A stretch of DNA of 64,000 nucleotides, from the NCBI GenBank assembly GCA_035048485.1, contig CM068582.1:13868001-13932000 (forward strand), in the 5' to 3' direction. The translations under genes were made by a program, and so were the position numbers. Below are positions 1 to 14,502 of this stretch, piece by piece. Each line of letters starts with the position of its first letter. Positions within the stretch are counted from its first letter, which is position 1. This DNA comes from Pteria penguin. Lineage: Eukaryota; Mollusca; Bivalvia; Pterioida; Pteriidae. The notes beneath the pieces were generated by a model. It saw nothing but the letters and a program-made list of their open reading frames with translations, searched no databases and was not told the origin of the DNA.

Positions 1-2056
<2,056 letters not shown>

Positions 2057-2159
2057 AATCTGCATTGTGGTGGTATAATTTGGCATCCAATTGTCCAATC
2101 AGTAAATCAACATAATACCTGTGTAGTCGGCATGGCGAGACGACATAACTGTAACATTG

Positions 2160-2400
2160 AAACTGAAAGTATGACCTTGGATCAATGTACTGGCACATCC
2201 TTTTTGCCAGGAGCAATAATTGTGCGAGTAATTAAGCAAATCCACATTGCAATTATAGTTTTATAGACAGAAAACTGATTTTGATAGCTAGTTCACCACC
2301 GTGGCCATGACCTTGAAGGTGTGACCTTGGGTCAAGAACACAGCATATCTGTGCGTCATAGGTAGCAATGTCATGAAGTATGAAGCAGATCTAAACAACA
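2160..2400. repeat. Two diverged copies of a GACCTTGG-containing unit
   Basis: Segments around 2171 and 2321 share TGACCTTGG(A/G)TCAA followed by a similar A-rich context, about 150 bp apart. This suggests a fragment of an interspersed tandem-type repeat. The family is not identified. Confidence 0.3.
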
Positions 2401-3110
2401 GATACTGATGTATAAATCAGACAGAAAATTCGTCATCTTTAACTCTGTGATCTCGAAACAAGACATTGGTCATAATATCCCTTTATGTATTGGGTTAGGA
2501 TTGTGTCACATGAATTGTTTTACTGTATACAGCAGTTGTATTTATATTACTAAAAAGTTTTTAAAATATATTAATCTTGCAGACACTTTACACTTCATTA
2601 TATAAATATCACCTTTCCTAATCAATTTTACTCTTTTAGGGGTATAATGACATAATTGTCTATTATTTAATAAACATATGATCTGCATTTATCGATAAAT
2701 TATCTGAGTACAACACTATGAAAATTATAAAGTACTTTCAAAATCGCAATTGCAGAATTTTTAATCAAACTTTTTGTCTTATTTTCTTGATTTTTCCAAT
2801 TTTTTGTCCTCAGTGTAAAATCAAAGGTAAATTTGAGATGACTTTCATGTAACTACAATAATGAGGAAATCCCGATTAAATTTAATCATGAAAGGGAAGA
2901 TCTATGCTTGATATTCAAATGCATTATTCAAATTCAAATTGAGTTTCTGTCAACTAAACCCGATATAGCAATCGCCATTGTGGAAATGATTATTGCTTTC
3001 GTACACGAAATCTGTAAATTTTATATCTGAGCGTGAAACATGTATTACAGGTAATTATGCATTGGACTTATATGCAAAACTAGTAAAGTATGCTAACAAT
3101 TTGTATCTAG

Positions 3111-3209
3111 GATGAACAGACACCCCTCCATATAGCAGTGCGAAAACATTATCCAGATGGTATAAAAATACTTCTGGACATGGGAGCCGATGTGAATGCA
3201 AAGGATGCG
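3111..3209 (+). CDS. Ankyrin-repeat exon (33 codons)
   Basis: A 99-bp stretch preceded by a splice acceptor (TATCTAG) and followed by a strong donor (GTGAGT) encodes exactly one ankyrin repeat. It has the TPLHIA motif at residues 4-9 and LLDMGADVNAKD at the end, both canonical. Exons of one 33-residue repeat in a symmetrical phase are typical of invertebrate ankyrin genes. No further ankyrin exon was found in the window. The next + strand exon found (15753, Roc domain) needs a phase-1 junction while this exon ends in phase 0. At least one other exon must therefore intervene if both belong to one gene. Ankyrin plus Roc-COR plus death domain is a known arrangement (DAPK1-type), so one gene is plausible but unproven. 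It could also be a stray exon of another ankyrin gene. Confidence 0.75.
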
Positions 3210-3281
3210 GTGAGTTAGAAACATATTAAATAAATTATGTAAATCTTATATCATGTCACAATTATTGCAATCCTCACTTAC

Positions 3282-3457
3282 CATAATGTGCAAGACACCT
3301 TTGAATCATTGAAGGAAGTAAGATGAATTTGTCTTGGACAACATTTTTAATGTTATCTTGGATTTCAATGGCATGATGAAACACTGATACATTTATAAAA
3401 ACGATATTTGGTACCACAGCTTGAAGGCCAGTGGTTCTCGGGCATTTAAAAACCTTT
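3282..3457 (-). CDS. Unidentified candidate internal exon
   Basis: On the minus strand a 176-nt stretch is bounded by ATTTATTTCAG and by a donor GTAAGTG. It is open for 58 codons in a single frame that fits both splice sites (one leading nucleotide, one trailing). The peptide starts KVFKCPRTTGLQAVVPNI and ends near MIQRCLAHYG, with ordinary amino-acid composition rather than the low complexity of random AT-rich frames. I do not recognise the family. It lies only 72 bp from the ankyrin exon but on the opposite strand, so it is not part of that gene. It may be an exon of a decayed transposon or of an overlapping gene. Confidence 0.35.
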
Positions 3458-5107
3458 CTGAAATAAATGTTTATTTTCCATCGCAATAGGGAGTGTACTT
3501 ATGATATACATGAAAAAGGAGAGAAGCCACAGAGCCCATTATGTACTAAATACAACAAACATTTATTGGTTTTAAGATAAAAGTTGTACGATTTAAGGGT
3601 GGAATATAAGGCAAAAAGGTATGCCGGATATATCAGTTAACATTATGGCACTTAAAACCTACGGACGGATGGATGGATTTCTGTATTTTCGCCGAAATTG
3701 AACTATATTTCAAGATTTTCTAATATAGAAAAAGTCTTATCTAGAGTTTTTAATTGTGGATAGATGATATGCTTAAACATGCATGTTTTCGAGTAAAAAA
3801 AAATCTCTGGGCAAAGCATTGAAAAAGAGGGAAATGCTTTTGTGAACTTTCAAAACAGACGATCATCTGCATCAAGAATGACGTTCGCCGGACGCAACCA
3901 TTAATAATGCCAAGTAAAGTAAGTAGTTTATATAGATTTTATCTCTTTATGATAATTATTCATATATCTGCAAATCCAATTCTTAATTCCTGCGAAATAC
4001 ACATTGCAGTTTGCGCTATTTTGCATAAGTTACACCTGGTCCAATTTGTCAGTGTTTACAGAACATTTCTTCCGCGATTATATAAACTGACCTTTTTTGG
4101 CTTCTATTTTACGCATTTTGTAGAGCTTTACTTTATTATTTGTTTTTCATGATGATTTTTTAAAGTTGATATAACTTCTATTTGTGATTGATTTATTCAC
4201 TAGATTTAACATAAAAATTATATAATATTTTGTCAACTCTTGTTAAATGCGTCGAGTTGTACAATCCATGACTTCCTGCATACGCCTCAGCTTTTAGATT
4301 TAAGTGAAATGTTAAGGCATTCTGTCTCCAGTATAATATAAAGGGGTACAATCGTAAACCCTTTACTCTCGCCAAAATTCTTCAAAGTGATAAAAGTAAG
4401 AGTTTTATGGCTGTGATTTTCATTTCATATGTTTATAAATATAATAATACAAACAAATGTCCTATTGCACTTTCTTTTACGAAAATTTGTTGTTAGGCAT
4501 TACCCTAATTATACCATGCCGGGAATTGAATGAAAAACATTTCACGAAAATGTATAAAAATTTCGAAGCAGACGCGTATCTCGGAAGTCCCATATGTAAG
4601 TGCTGTAATGACTAATGTTTAATTCCCATTTCAGTTATATAAAGGTCGCAGGAAATGTTAAAATTATAAATCAATTTTAGCATCTAAAATTGTTCATCTC
4701 TTAAACTAAACGAGAATTGTCTCACTCCAATGTCCGATACGTCGTTGTACTTCTTCATAAACGAGAATTCTTCGGTAATATTCGTAAATCTCCGTATTTA
4801 TTCGGCGCGTGACGTCATTTCTGTCATTGCTTAAATGAAAGTAGAGGAAACTATATAGACGCCGCGCTGTGCACTTATTAACAATAATTAAATAAAATCT
4901 TTGAATGGGGACATGGTCCACTGTGTAATATTTTGATGTAACAATACCAGTACGAACACGTTAGTGTCTTCCAGTTTCCGAAATTTCGGAGAACATGGAA
5001 GGGGGAAAGAGAAAAGTCTCATATGGACTGGGTTGTTGAACTTGTTCACGGAATTAGTACAGATGCAAGTAGCACTAGATGGACAAGCTATAGATACCAG
5101 AAAGGTC
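3458..5107. other. No clear gene
   Basis: AT-rich intergenic or intronic sequence. Short minus-strand frames at 4193-4375 and 4706-4921 have fairly normal composition but lack splice or family support. A perfect CRE-type octamer TGACGTCA occurs at 4810-4817. Confidence 0.35.
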
Positions 5108-5190
5108 CTCACATATATGTTTAGATCATTTCACACCTGACTGCTTTGCACGAAATGCATATCTTGCTAAAGCTGCAGGATTCAGCTGAG
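5108..5190 (+). pseudogene. THAP-like zinc-finger fragment
   Basis: The + strand reads ICLDHFTPDCF followed by a short helix-like segment and a glycine, then a stop. This matches the second half of a THAP domain (C, HF, CF pattern) found in P-element-like transposases and THAP proteins. The upstream half (C2CH start and tryptophan) is out of frame or absent. Most likely a transposon relic; a short chance match cannot be excluded. Confidence 0.35.
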
Positions 5191-5429
5191 ACTTAAAGTT
5201 AAAGATGGTACTGTAATGTGACCCCTTTCGTTTTCCCGTGTCATCGGCATCTTGATGAAAAAAAGGTTAAAGAACGGGCCAAATTATCACGGTCAGCTTT
5301 TACAAAAAGACAACTGTTGAAATTAGGTATTATTATTATTCTATTAAGATATGGTCATATATATATATAAGCACAAGAAAGCGACTAACAACACTAAAAT
5401 AAGGAAAAGATATTTCCTACTTGTGCTTT

Positions 5430-5541
<112 letters not shown>

Positions 5542-6555
5542 CACAAACATACAGTACAGCTAACAAGACACCCAATAATTCCTCATATTCGTTGCTGTCT
5601 AGGACACATGTCATGAGTATTATGATATATGTATAAAGACCTTCCAAAATTAATTGATCATGGTGTTTGTAACTGCAAGAGCACCAACAAAACACTATAA
5701 ATCTATATTTAAAGAGTTCAGGGGCATTTTCTTATTTCTATACATGTCTTGTCTAAAGTTGTCTGATGATATGTATAAAAATTCTTATAGCTATCTCCCA
5801 GCTCTGGTTATCAAACATAAGACACGATAATATCAAGTGTGATTCTGTATAAACTATATTTATATTTCAACAACAAAAACACTACCTCAGAAATTTTTTT
5901 ATTGTTTTTTTTTTTATCTTTACATCTTCAGTTTTGTCATTATTGATCTTCCATATGGTGTGATGTACATGTGTAATAGCACACTGTTTTAACAGACACT
6001 AGGATATTTTGAGTTAATTCATTAATTGACACTGAGATGAAGATCCTTACATTTATTCTATGATTTCAGAATGCATACATGTACTTAGTAACTCAAAGCC
6101 ATTCTTGAGGATTTTTATGATTGTAATTGTAGTATCATAAATCAATGATCCTGAATTAGGTAAAAATACCCCTTTGGCAACAAAGTTGAAAAAGTCCAAG
6201 AATCTAATAAAAAATTCAATATTTGATATATTGAGTAATGGACAAAATTGTTATTCAGTTACAATCCTCACCAATATCTGTAATTAAACCCAAACTAATG
6301 CATCAAAGGAGATCAAATATTAAAAGAAATATAATAACTCTTTTCTGCATCGAAACTTTTGATTCTAATAAAAAAAAACCAAAAACAGATTTGATTTCAG
6401 ATATGAACCCAAAACAACATGTCTTCACATATCACTCTAAATCATGTTCAGTTTGCAGCAACAACACTCTAATTGTGTGGGCATTATCTTTCAATGGCCA
6501 CAGGAGCACCTATAGTATGGAAAGAGAACTGTATTTGTAAAATGTCTAATTTTGA

Positions 6556-6730
6556 AGCGATGGGGCAGAGTTGGTGTATATGTAGTAGTTAAGCAGTTGG
6601 ATTACAGTGCAGAAGGTCTGTTGTTCAAATCACGGGACGCACCACTTTGTTGTTAATCCTCCCACTTCCATGTCGCAATGTAACTGAAGAAATTGTTGAA
6701 AGTAATGGAAAGCCCTAATCAGCCAAGGTT
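6556..6730 (+). repeat. Possible tRNA-derived SINE copy
   Basis: Contains a tRNA-like head with a box-B-like GTTGTTCAAATCA followed by ~100 bp of unique body. Weak resemblance to the clearer SINE at 22457. Boundaries uncertain. Confidence 0.25.
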
Positions 6731-7198
6731 GAAGGAATGTATTGAATCGAACTTTGCATTGATATGGTTAGTTGTCATGAAAATATGTATTCGGATGCAG
6801 TAAAAATAAAAAGAAAACCCCCAAAAAGTATCAAAACAACAATGACAAAGATGAAGAAAAAAAAAAGAGAAAGCACTGGTAATTCCATGGGGTTGAGGAG
6901 GGTAAAAAACCCTCGGGAGTCAGATGTCAAATCCTTTAAACCCATAGGCATAGTAACAAGGGTGGGGTGGGGGCGGGCAGAAAATTATGAACTCAAATAT
7001 ACATATATTGCAATACATCAGAGACCTATATACATATGCATGTGTATGTATGTCACTGAATACATGTACATGTAGTAGTAAAACTGTATGTAAACCGACG
7101 AGTTTAAGGTAATATTTTCTTTTTTTCAATTGATTGTAGCCTAAGTATCTCTTCCCAGTTATTCCATTTTCCACTGTTTAAATTACAATTTTGATAAT

Positions 7199-7655
7199 TT
7201 ATAAGAGGTTGGGTGCAACCTCTCATTTGAGAGATAATCACTCAAAAGAGTAATTATCACTGTTTTCAGTAATCAGTTTCAAGGAATGAACAGAGGTAAA
7301 CAAGTACTAAAAAATTAAAGTTTCAAAATTTTGACTTAAACTTAAAAGGGCTTTATAATATACTGAACATAAAATACAAAAGAAGTTGACCTTTTCAACT
7401 TACCATTTTGGAGTTTATAACTGCAACATTTGTGCAGCTATAAACTCCAAAATAGTAAGTTAAAAATATCAACTTGTATTGTAAACTATATTCAGTATGT
7501 TGTATTTAACATGTGTCCTTTTGAATTTCAAATCATAATTCCAAAATTTCATTTTTAAGTATTTGTTTACTTCTGTTCATTCCTTGAAATTGATTACTGA
7601 AAACTGTGATAGTGATTATCTCTCAAATGAGAGGTTGCCCCCAACCTGTTATAAA
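7199..7655. mobile_element. Foldback (hairpin) element, ~457 bp
   Basis: The two halves are near-perfect inverted copies of each other almost to the centre. Outer ends pair as TTATAAGAGGTTGGG (7199) with its complement near 7641-7655. Inner arms pair around TTTGGAGTTTATAACTGCA (7409) and its complement at 7433, leaving a loop of a few bases. There is no coding capacity. This is the structure of a foldback-type MITE. The autonomous partner is not visible. Confidence 0.85.
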
Positions 7656-8356
7656 GCACAGTATTTGGATCTTCAATTAAGCCCCCCCCCCCCCCTTTCC
7701 TCAAGTAATATTGCTTAAAATTACTGAAAGTAGTCTATGTCTAATCTGCACATAATACTCGCAACAGAGTGTTGCAGTATACGTAGATAGATAAATATTA
7801 TAACATTGGCTTACGTACCACTCGTCTAGATCTAAACTAAAGCAATGTTTTCAACATCGCTATGTGACAGTATGTGTCTCGAACTGTCAGATGCAGATTC
7901 CTCCGTATCACGGCTCGTATTCCTGCTCCTCCAACATTTGAAACTAGTCAGGCTCAAACTGGTATGGCTTCACAAAATACTCCATGTCATCATAATCCAT
8001 TTTAGGCGTTACGATCGTGATATTTACATTTAAGTGATTACTTTATCTTTCGAGTTTGGCAGAAATGACGTCATTTTCTTTTAATCCAATGAAATTGCTT
8101 GAATCGTATAAGAACGATAACTCTTATAGGAGTCGATTAAAAGGTAAATAAATACTCAGCTGAATGTGATGAGAATGTGGAAATAAATTATTTCGATTGT
8201 TGAGACCTACATACAACAAAAAAAGAGAGAAAAAAGTCTTTTCCTGTGACCTTTAATCAATATTTTAAACATAAAATCAAATACATGTAACTCCTGTTAA
8301 ATGCGTCCACTTGAACAATGTAAGTGCTGTAAACGTTTTCAACATAAAGCACAGAG

Positions 8357-8420
8357 GACGCAATAGCCGAGTGGTTCAAGTATTTGCCTTCCGAGGTTGG
8401 ATTCAAAGTTCGAATTTGAT
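8357..8420 (+). repeat. tRNA-like SINE head
   Basis: Contains a good RNA polymerase III box A (TAGCCGAGTGG) and a box-B-like GTTCGAATTT about 40 bases downstream. It cannot form a full tRNA as read, so it is better called the head of a SINE fragment. It lies directly 5' of the dead transposase at 8444. Confidence 0.4.
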
Positions 8421-8443
8421 CGTATTTTTTTTCTTTTGTTTTT

Positions 8444-9393
8444 TGAAAGAGTTTTGCTCACTTTGCCTCAAAAGAGTTCTTCCAAACAACAGCCAGACTA
8501 TATCAAGGAAACACAGAATGGCTGTCTCTAACTTAAGAGGTCACTATCCAGATGACATCATATGTAATAAATGTCGTCATCGTTGTAGGAAAGTTTTAGC
8601 TCAAGAGCAAAAGAAAACTGAGAATATTTCTGTCCCCAACGTTGCCAAACCTACCAGAATGTCAGACACTATGCAGTCCACCCTCTGTGACAATGCCTTT
8701 TGCCAGTACGTCAAGAGGTCACTCTTATTGCTATGTTTGCAAACACCCTGGACCAAAGCTTGCTGTTGTACCTGTTGACGTTAAGTACTGTGTATTCGCA
8801 GAGTCCGGGATTATTATACCTCCTGGATCTTGATGCTGCCCAAAATCATCTTCATGGAGGATCTCAACACAGTTGACGTATCTTCAGCTATTAACAAATC
8901 GGCAATTACCAGTCTTCTAAAGTTCTTACTGTTGATAACTGTTAACTGCAGATAACGTCGAGGATTTCTCTCGTCTAAACGAAGGACAACTTAGCTCAAT
9001 TACATGCGGCTGCTATCAGTTGAGGCTAAGTCCGATTTACACACAGGAGGTCAAAGAAGGCGATTGTGCTATCCATGTTCGTCGTGAGGAAATAGGGCTT
9101 CTTCGAGTTAGGCTACAGAAAAGAGATGCCTCATCTTAATCATGCTTGCTTTGGATAAGATATGATGAAGCAGCGATACGAGCATGGTATTATAAAGGTC
9201 TAGCGTCGGCATGGACAGTAGGTGTATGTGTTCACATTGCATCCGTGTTATGGTACCTTGGATATGGCCGTTACCAGGAAAACAAGGAAATTTGAGTGAG
9301 GAAATGGGGTGATTTTGTTCAGAGTGCATCAGATTTCACCTCTGGTTAGTGAATGAATCTGATGACAGTGATAGTTTCAGTGCAGAAGAATAA
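8444..9393 (+). pseudogene. Degenerate transposase with Cys/His N-terminus and SWIM-like C-terminus
   Basis: Conserved blocks appear in all three + frames. They are, in order: a cysteine-rich N-terminal block (FCSLCLKRVLPNN, then CNKCRHRC); a block HSYCYVCKHPGPKL followed by a glycine-rich GIIIPPGS; a region LLRVRLQKRDASS; and a SWIM-type end where CVHIASVLWYLG keeps the C-x-H of a C-x-C...C-x-H site but the first cysteines are lost (WYYKGLAS). An acidic-serine tail ends at 9393. This order is familiar to me from DDE_4-type (Harbinger/ISL2EU-like) invertebrate transposases. The catalytic middle appears to be deleted between about 8890 and 8960. Class assignment is from memory of the family pattern; inactivity is directly visible from stops and frameshifts. 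Confidence 0.6.
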
Positions 9394-10929
9394 CTTGATT
9401 GTTTAAGGCAGTATCATTATTATGATTTAGAGTCTTAATATAATGTTGCCTCATTAATTAATGAAAACAGTTTAAAAATAGAGATGAAATATATCGCTAA
9501 TCATTCTGATGACAATAGTCCACAGCATCATTGGTTTACATTATTGTACGTCTTTACGTCACACCACCATATTCTGTTCATAATATGCTAATTATTTATT
9601 TAAAGATGTTAACATTCAAAATCAAGATCGGATGCGAAAACAAGGACAAAGAATTAAAACACATATGATATTCGAATCTGTATACTAGTGACCGGCAGAG
9701 GCAAAGCAGAAAAACAAAAACTAAATATTTCATAATTCAGTGGTCTACTTATTCTTTTTTAACGTCATTCCACGATTATTGCACGTATTTGGTTACTGCA
9801 TCATGATATGCCTAATGCAAGGCATTCATATTTATACATTTGCAACGGACTCACCCGAAGCAGTGCGGGACATTTACGTGTCACTTCATTCACTACTATC
9901 TTAGTTCATAACCTTAACTTTAGTGTTAAGGCCAACTTTGCTGAGGTAATTTGTTTTATTCATAGAATTACGTCTTGCGCAAAATATAATACACTCATAA
10001 TAATATAAATATGAAGTCGACTATTGGTCAAGAACACATTCCTCGTTTAAACAAGCTTCAAATCGATATTTATATATTTCATTGCTTTGCGAGAATTAAG
10101 AAATATAATAGGATTATATCACCAATAGATTTCTCAGAATTGACAATTTGTACACACAAAAAGTAAATACAACTAACACGTATTTTCAGTAACGGCATAA
10201 AAATGTTATATAATCTTAAACGGTGGATAACCTCAAATGGACATTTCTTGTCAGCAGATAACGCTAGAGTCAAACGGTTTTCTGTTTCATAAAGTAGAAA
10301 CCCTAGTCTATATATGAATGTATAAGAATTTAAACAAACTGAAAATAGGCCGATTTTGACAACTCGTGGCTCCTCTCCTTTATAATTAAAAAATAAATTT
10401 ACAAAAATATAAATATATATGTTATATTCTGAATTTTACCTGTAAGCTATACATATTGGTGGAAAAATAAGCATGAACACACTTTCCTTACACTTTCCTT
10501 AGAAATGTGTACCTCCCTATTTAACAGTACAACATACTTATCCCAATGTTATAACGCAATTCTAGATATAAGAGCAAATGCAAATAATGTGAGTACGGTG
10601 ACACATTTCTAAGTCATTCATGACCCATAATTCGTTTAGATTTTATGCCATGACACAATGTACGATTGCAATCCCTTTTTACCGGTTTATGCTTGGGTCC
10701 TTGAACCTTGAGCGTGGAAAATGGGGATGGGGGTGGTGACTTTTCTTACGTTCAACTGCTTATGTTCAATATAAACAATTCTTATCATCGCATGTCGTCC
10801 TGAATGTTAATTATAGAAAGTGATCTATAATATAACTGGACACATGTTGCTGAGAAGTAGGATTTCCCAATTTAGAAATATAACTTATAAATTTCGAGAA
10901 TGGAGTTTTTCTATGGCCACATTGTCAAA
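9394..10929. other. No gene seen
   Basis: AT-rich, no exon with supporting splice signals or family match on either strand. Confidence 0.4.
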
Positions 10930-11000
10930 TACTTTTTTACGGAAGCCCATTAGCTTCACACAAAAAAAAATAATTTATTGCGAATATTCGCAATACTATT
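10930..11000 (-). repeat. Interspersed repeat with palindromic core
   Basis: Contains ACGGAAGCCCATTAGCTTCA followed by the palindrome TTGCGAATATTCGCAA. The same two parts recur in inverted orientation at 12226-12330, which identifies a repeat family. Confidence 0.6.
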
Positions 11001-11554
11001 TCACATAATCATTAGAATTCATGTAAGTAAATTACATGTTGGCGGGTTAGATATGTCTTCGGATGACACAAATGGGGAATTTTCACAAACGCTTAGATGA
11101 TCCAGATTCGTGATTTGTTATGAGGTATACTCCTCGGGATTTATCTTCAATTTCTAAGTAAACTCTTATTTTTTAATCTTTTGTTTTACCATGATTATTA
11201 CCTTAAATGAGAAAATAATGAAATATATATAATGTATGTATACTTCTTCATTGAATTCAAATGTGGATTTCAAAATATTTATAACAGGATTTGTAAAAAA
11301 TTACTGAAAAATTGCATTATGGCTTAGGATAAAACCAAAGTCATGTCCCCTCATGCACTCAGAGTCTCTCCTGCCTTTACTCATAAAAGAATGCTGCAAT
11401 ATGTAAAACTCAAAACGGATACGTACAGTGAAATAGCCCCATTGTTTAAGTAAGTTTTATTCAAGACTTCACTTAACGCAATCGGAAATCTTACATTGCT
11501 TAGCTCTAAGAGTACTCGGTGATGTACTATAGAACCCCCCAACCTACCCGCAAA

Positions 11555-11680
11555 GGCTTTCCCTCTGATAAACCGACCCAGTATAGAACATCCACCCACC
11601 CGATAAATTGAACCAGTATAAATCTTCGCTGCGGTAAAACCGATCCAGCATAGACTATCTCCCATGGATAATATGAACCC
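11555..11680. repeat. ~35-bp minisatellite, about 3.5 units
   Basis: Units share the pattern (G)ATAAACCGA(C)CCAGTATAGA with variation, spaced ~33-36 bp, followed by a C-tract and T-tract at 11680-11702. Confidence 0.5.
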
Positions 11681-12225
11681 CCCCCCCTTTTTTTTTTTTT
11701 TTTAGATAAGTACGCTTTCCCCCTTTTCAGAGTTTAAATCTGGTAACGTTCGATTATTACAATTAATGATGAAAATTAATATGCATAATACTTAACCATC
11801 TTCATTTTAATAAAATCTCATCAGTTTGAAACTGAAATTTAGAAAAATCTGATTTCACCGCATAATGGCATGTGGATTATTTTCAAATTAAAGACATTTC
11901 TTTACTCTGATCATAAATGAGAATAAAATTATGATATAATTTCACATTAGGACACATTATTAGCTACATGTCGAGCAAATGGCGATCAGGGGCGGATCAA
12001 GGTTTTATAGTTAAAAAGGGGGGCACAATTGACATATCCACAAAACACGCCCCCGCTGACCGAGTACCAATGATACGGTGTCTTATCTTGACCGGCGGCG
12101 ATAATTATAGCTCACATCTCGCACGTGCTTCGACCTCCGACAAACACAGCATTTCCCCGCATATGTTTGCGTAATGAATGTACAGGTCAAGAAGCATAAA
12201 ACCTTTAAAACTCGAATTTTCGCAA

Positions 12226-12330
12226 TAATATTGCATATAGTATTGCGAATATTCGCAATACTATTGCCAATGTTCGCAATAAAATTATTTTCTTACGTGA
12301 AGCTATTGGGCTTCCGTATTTTTTCGTCCA
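12226..12330 (+). repeat. Interspersed repeat with tandem palindromes
   Basis: Tandem near-palindromes of ~22 bp (TTGCGAATATTCGCAA is the clearest) are followed by GAAGCTATTGGGCTTCCGTA. It is the inverted counterpart of the copy at 10930-11000 and is related in design to 15218-15276. Confidence 0.6.
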
Positions 12331-12419
12331 TAATCTGTAAAATGTTAAAACATTCATACTATGATTTGTTAATAACGTTAGTTTTAATATTTTTAAATGT
12401 TTTATTAAACCTTTTACGA

Positions 12420-13830
12420 TAACGATATCAAAGTATTTCATGAGCTCTTGAAAAGAAATTTCATATACATGTACAAGGTTTTGAATTCATGTTAAAGTTT
12501 AGGAAGAATGAAATACGTTTGAGAAATATGTGAATGACGTTTTAAACAAAATGTTGCTTTCAAAATATTAAATGACAAACTAACAAAAAATGCCTTCTGA
12601 AACTGAAAATTTTCAAGAGATTTTGAACAAATTTTTAATGTAAAAAATGCATGATTATAGAAATATAATTGTATCGAACGGAGTCAAGCCTTTTAGATGT
12701 TTACTTTTAAGATTATCTGTTTATAGAACGGTAATAAAGCAGAGGACATAGCATTCGGGGATACCATACAGGTGAAAATATTTACCTTGATCGAAATAAT
12801 GCATAGTATTTCTCAAGTAAGCAACAGTAATCCATTACCCAAGAAAGTAGTACTTCAAATACACTTTATAACTTATATTTTTCTAATTTTAACTTTAACT
12901 TAGAAAGAGTCTGGGGAAACACTGATTCTTCACTTCACATAACTGAAAATATACACAATAAATTGAAAGCGTTTGTCTAATACATGTTAAATCATACTGT
13001 ACTGAAAATATTATATATCTTTACAGGTTTTTAAAGGTGAGTTTCCTTTGGTATAGTATAACATAATACTTATTATCAGTGAAATACAAAATTAACCTTG
13101 ATTTGTGTTCATTAATGTATCATGAACCAGATTTTAACTAACTATGTGTCGCTTTTCACTCGCATCCTCTCTTAAAATGATTTAAATTACCGTAAGTATA
13201 TCCTTTCCACAAAAACATATTCAAGAGACATATTTGTACACGCACTGTATTTTATATCTCTTTTATAACAAAATGAAGTTTTAGGGAATCATTGACTAAA
13301 GTGCGGCCAGTGTTCTCACAAAGTGTTTTAAAACTAAAATTGTTACTGATAAGTACTATGATCTAACATCAGATTAAGTGTTTTATTGGATATTTGGATA
13401 CAATACAAAAGCTGGATACATGATTTTAAAAAGATGTTTTTGTGAAAAACTAATGCCCACGGCGGCACCAAAGTCCAAGAAGTTATCTTTAGCGTGAGGG
13501 TCATTGTCAAGGTCAACAGTTGTTTGCACATCCATTCAAGGGATTTGATATTAAGCATTTGCTTTGTCTATGCAAGATGTGATTCAGGGCAACAAGTCTT
13601 TAGGTGGGGCCTTTTGTTGACTAATTTCATGAACAACAATTGTTTCAAATATTGTCCAGATCCAACTTAAAATGGCCTAATTTCATGTATTGAGAAACAT
13701 CTAAAAACTTATTTAAATGTGTAAAGAAATGAAAAAAAAAATGTTCACAGCTAGATTTGAACCGCTACTCTCCTTATTTTAATTACCAAGTGGTATGTGT
13801 GCCATTGTGAGACCTATTTTTTAGACATAG
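12420..13830. other. No gene; part of an interspersed repeat
   Basis: Mostly AT-rich sequence. Around 13450-13520 the segment with GTCATTGTCAAGGTCAACAG resembles 30540-30600, so a common interspersed repeat is present. No exon is supported. Confidence 0.35.
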
Positions 13831-14471
13831 TGGCACCATCTGTTGACCAATTTGGATGAAATGTACAAAATAGATAGAGGACCTATAGTACTTCATGTAT
13901 ATGATGTTTCATTAAAATCTTTCACGTGGTATAACAACAAAAGTTAAAAATGTGAAGAATTTGTCCCAATACACCCTCATTTGGAAGTCTTATAGAAATC
14001 ATAAAAATCCAAAAATTGAGATATTGACAAAATTCTTTCAAAATAACATTCCTTACCATAATGATCAAAATAGTCCATAAGAAATCATCATTATCAATTA
14101 ACTAGGAAATATGACTCTTTTTTGCATTGAAATAACCAAGTCCAAAAAATGTCAAAAAAAAAAAAAAAAAAAAAAAGTCAAAAATTTTATTTTGAAAGAG
14201 AACCAGAATAACAAGACTTCTTCACTCATCCCTCTAGATCATTTCTATGCATTCTGTTTATCTCTGTCTACAGCCAGAATAAAGAGGATTGTCAAAGGAT
14301 GGTACTCTCCTGTGACATATTTTTCAGTGTGGTGGTGCCACCTGTGAAGAGGTCTGGACGAAAACGACAGAATTTGAAGGGGATCATAAGCGATTTATTT
14401 CTACCAATATTTATTAAAATCCTTTGAACAGTTTTGCATAAAAAGTTGAAAATGTGAAAAATAGCTAAACC

Positions 14472-14502
<31 letters not shown>

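Noticed and set aside
4706..4921. Minus frame ending RRIGHWSETILV
   Set aside because: Protein-like at its end but no splice sites, start or family could be shown.
8357..8420. A true tRNA gene
   Set aside because: Box A and B are present, but acceptor and anticodon stems do not form; more likely a SINE head.
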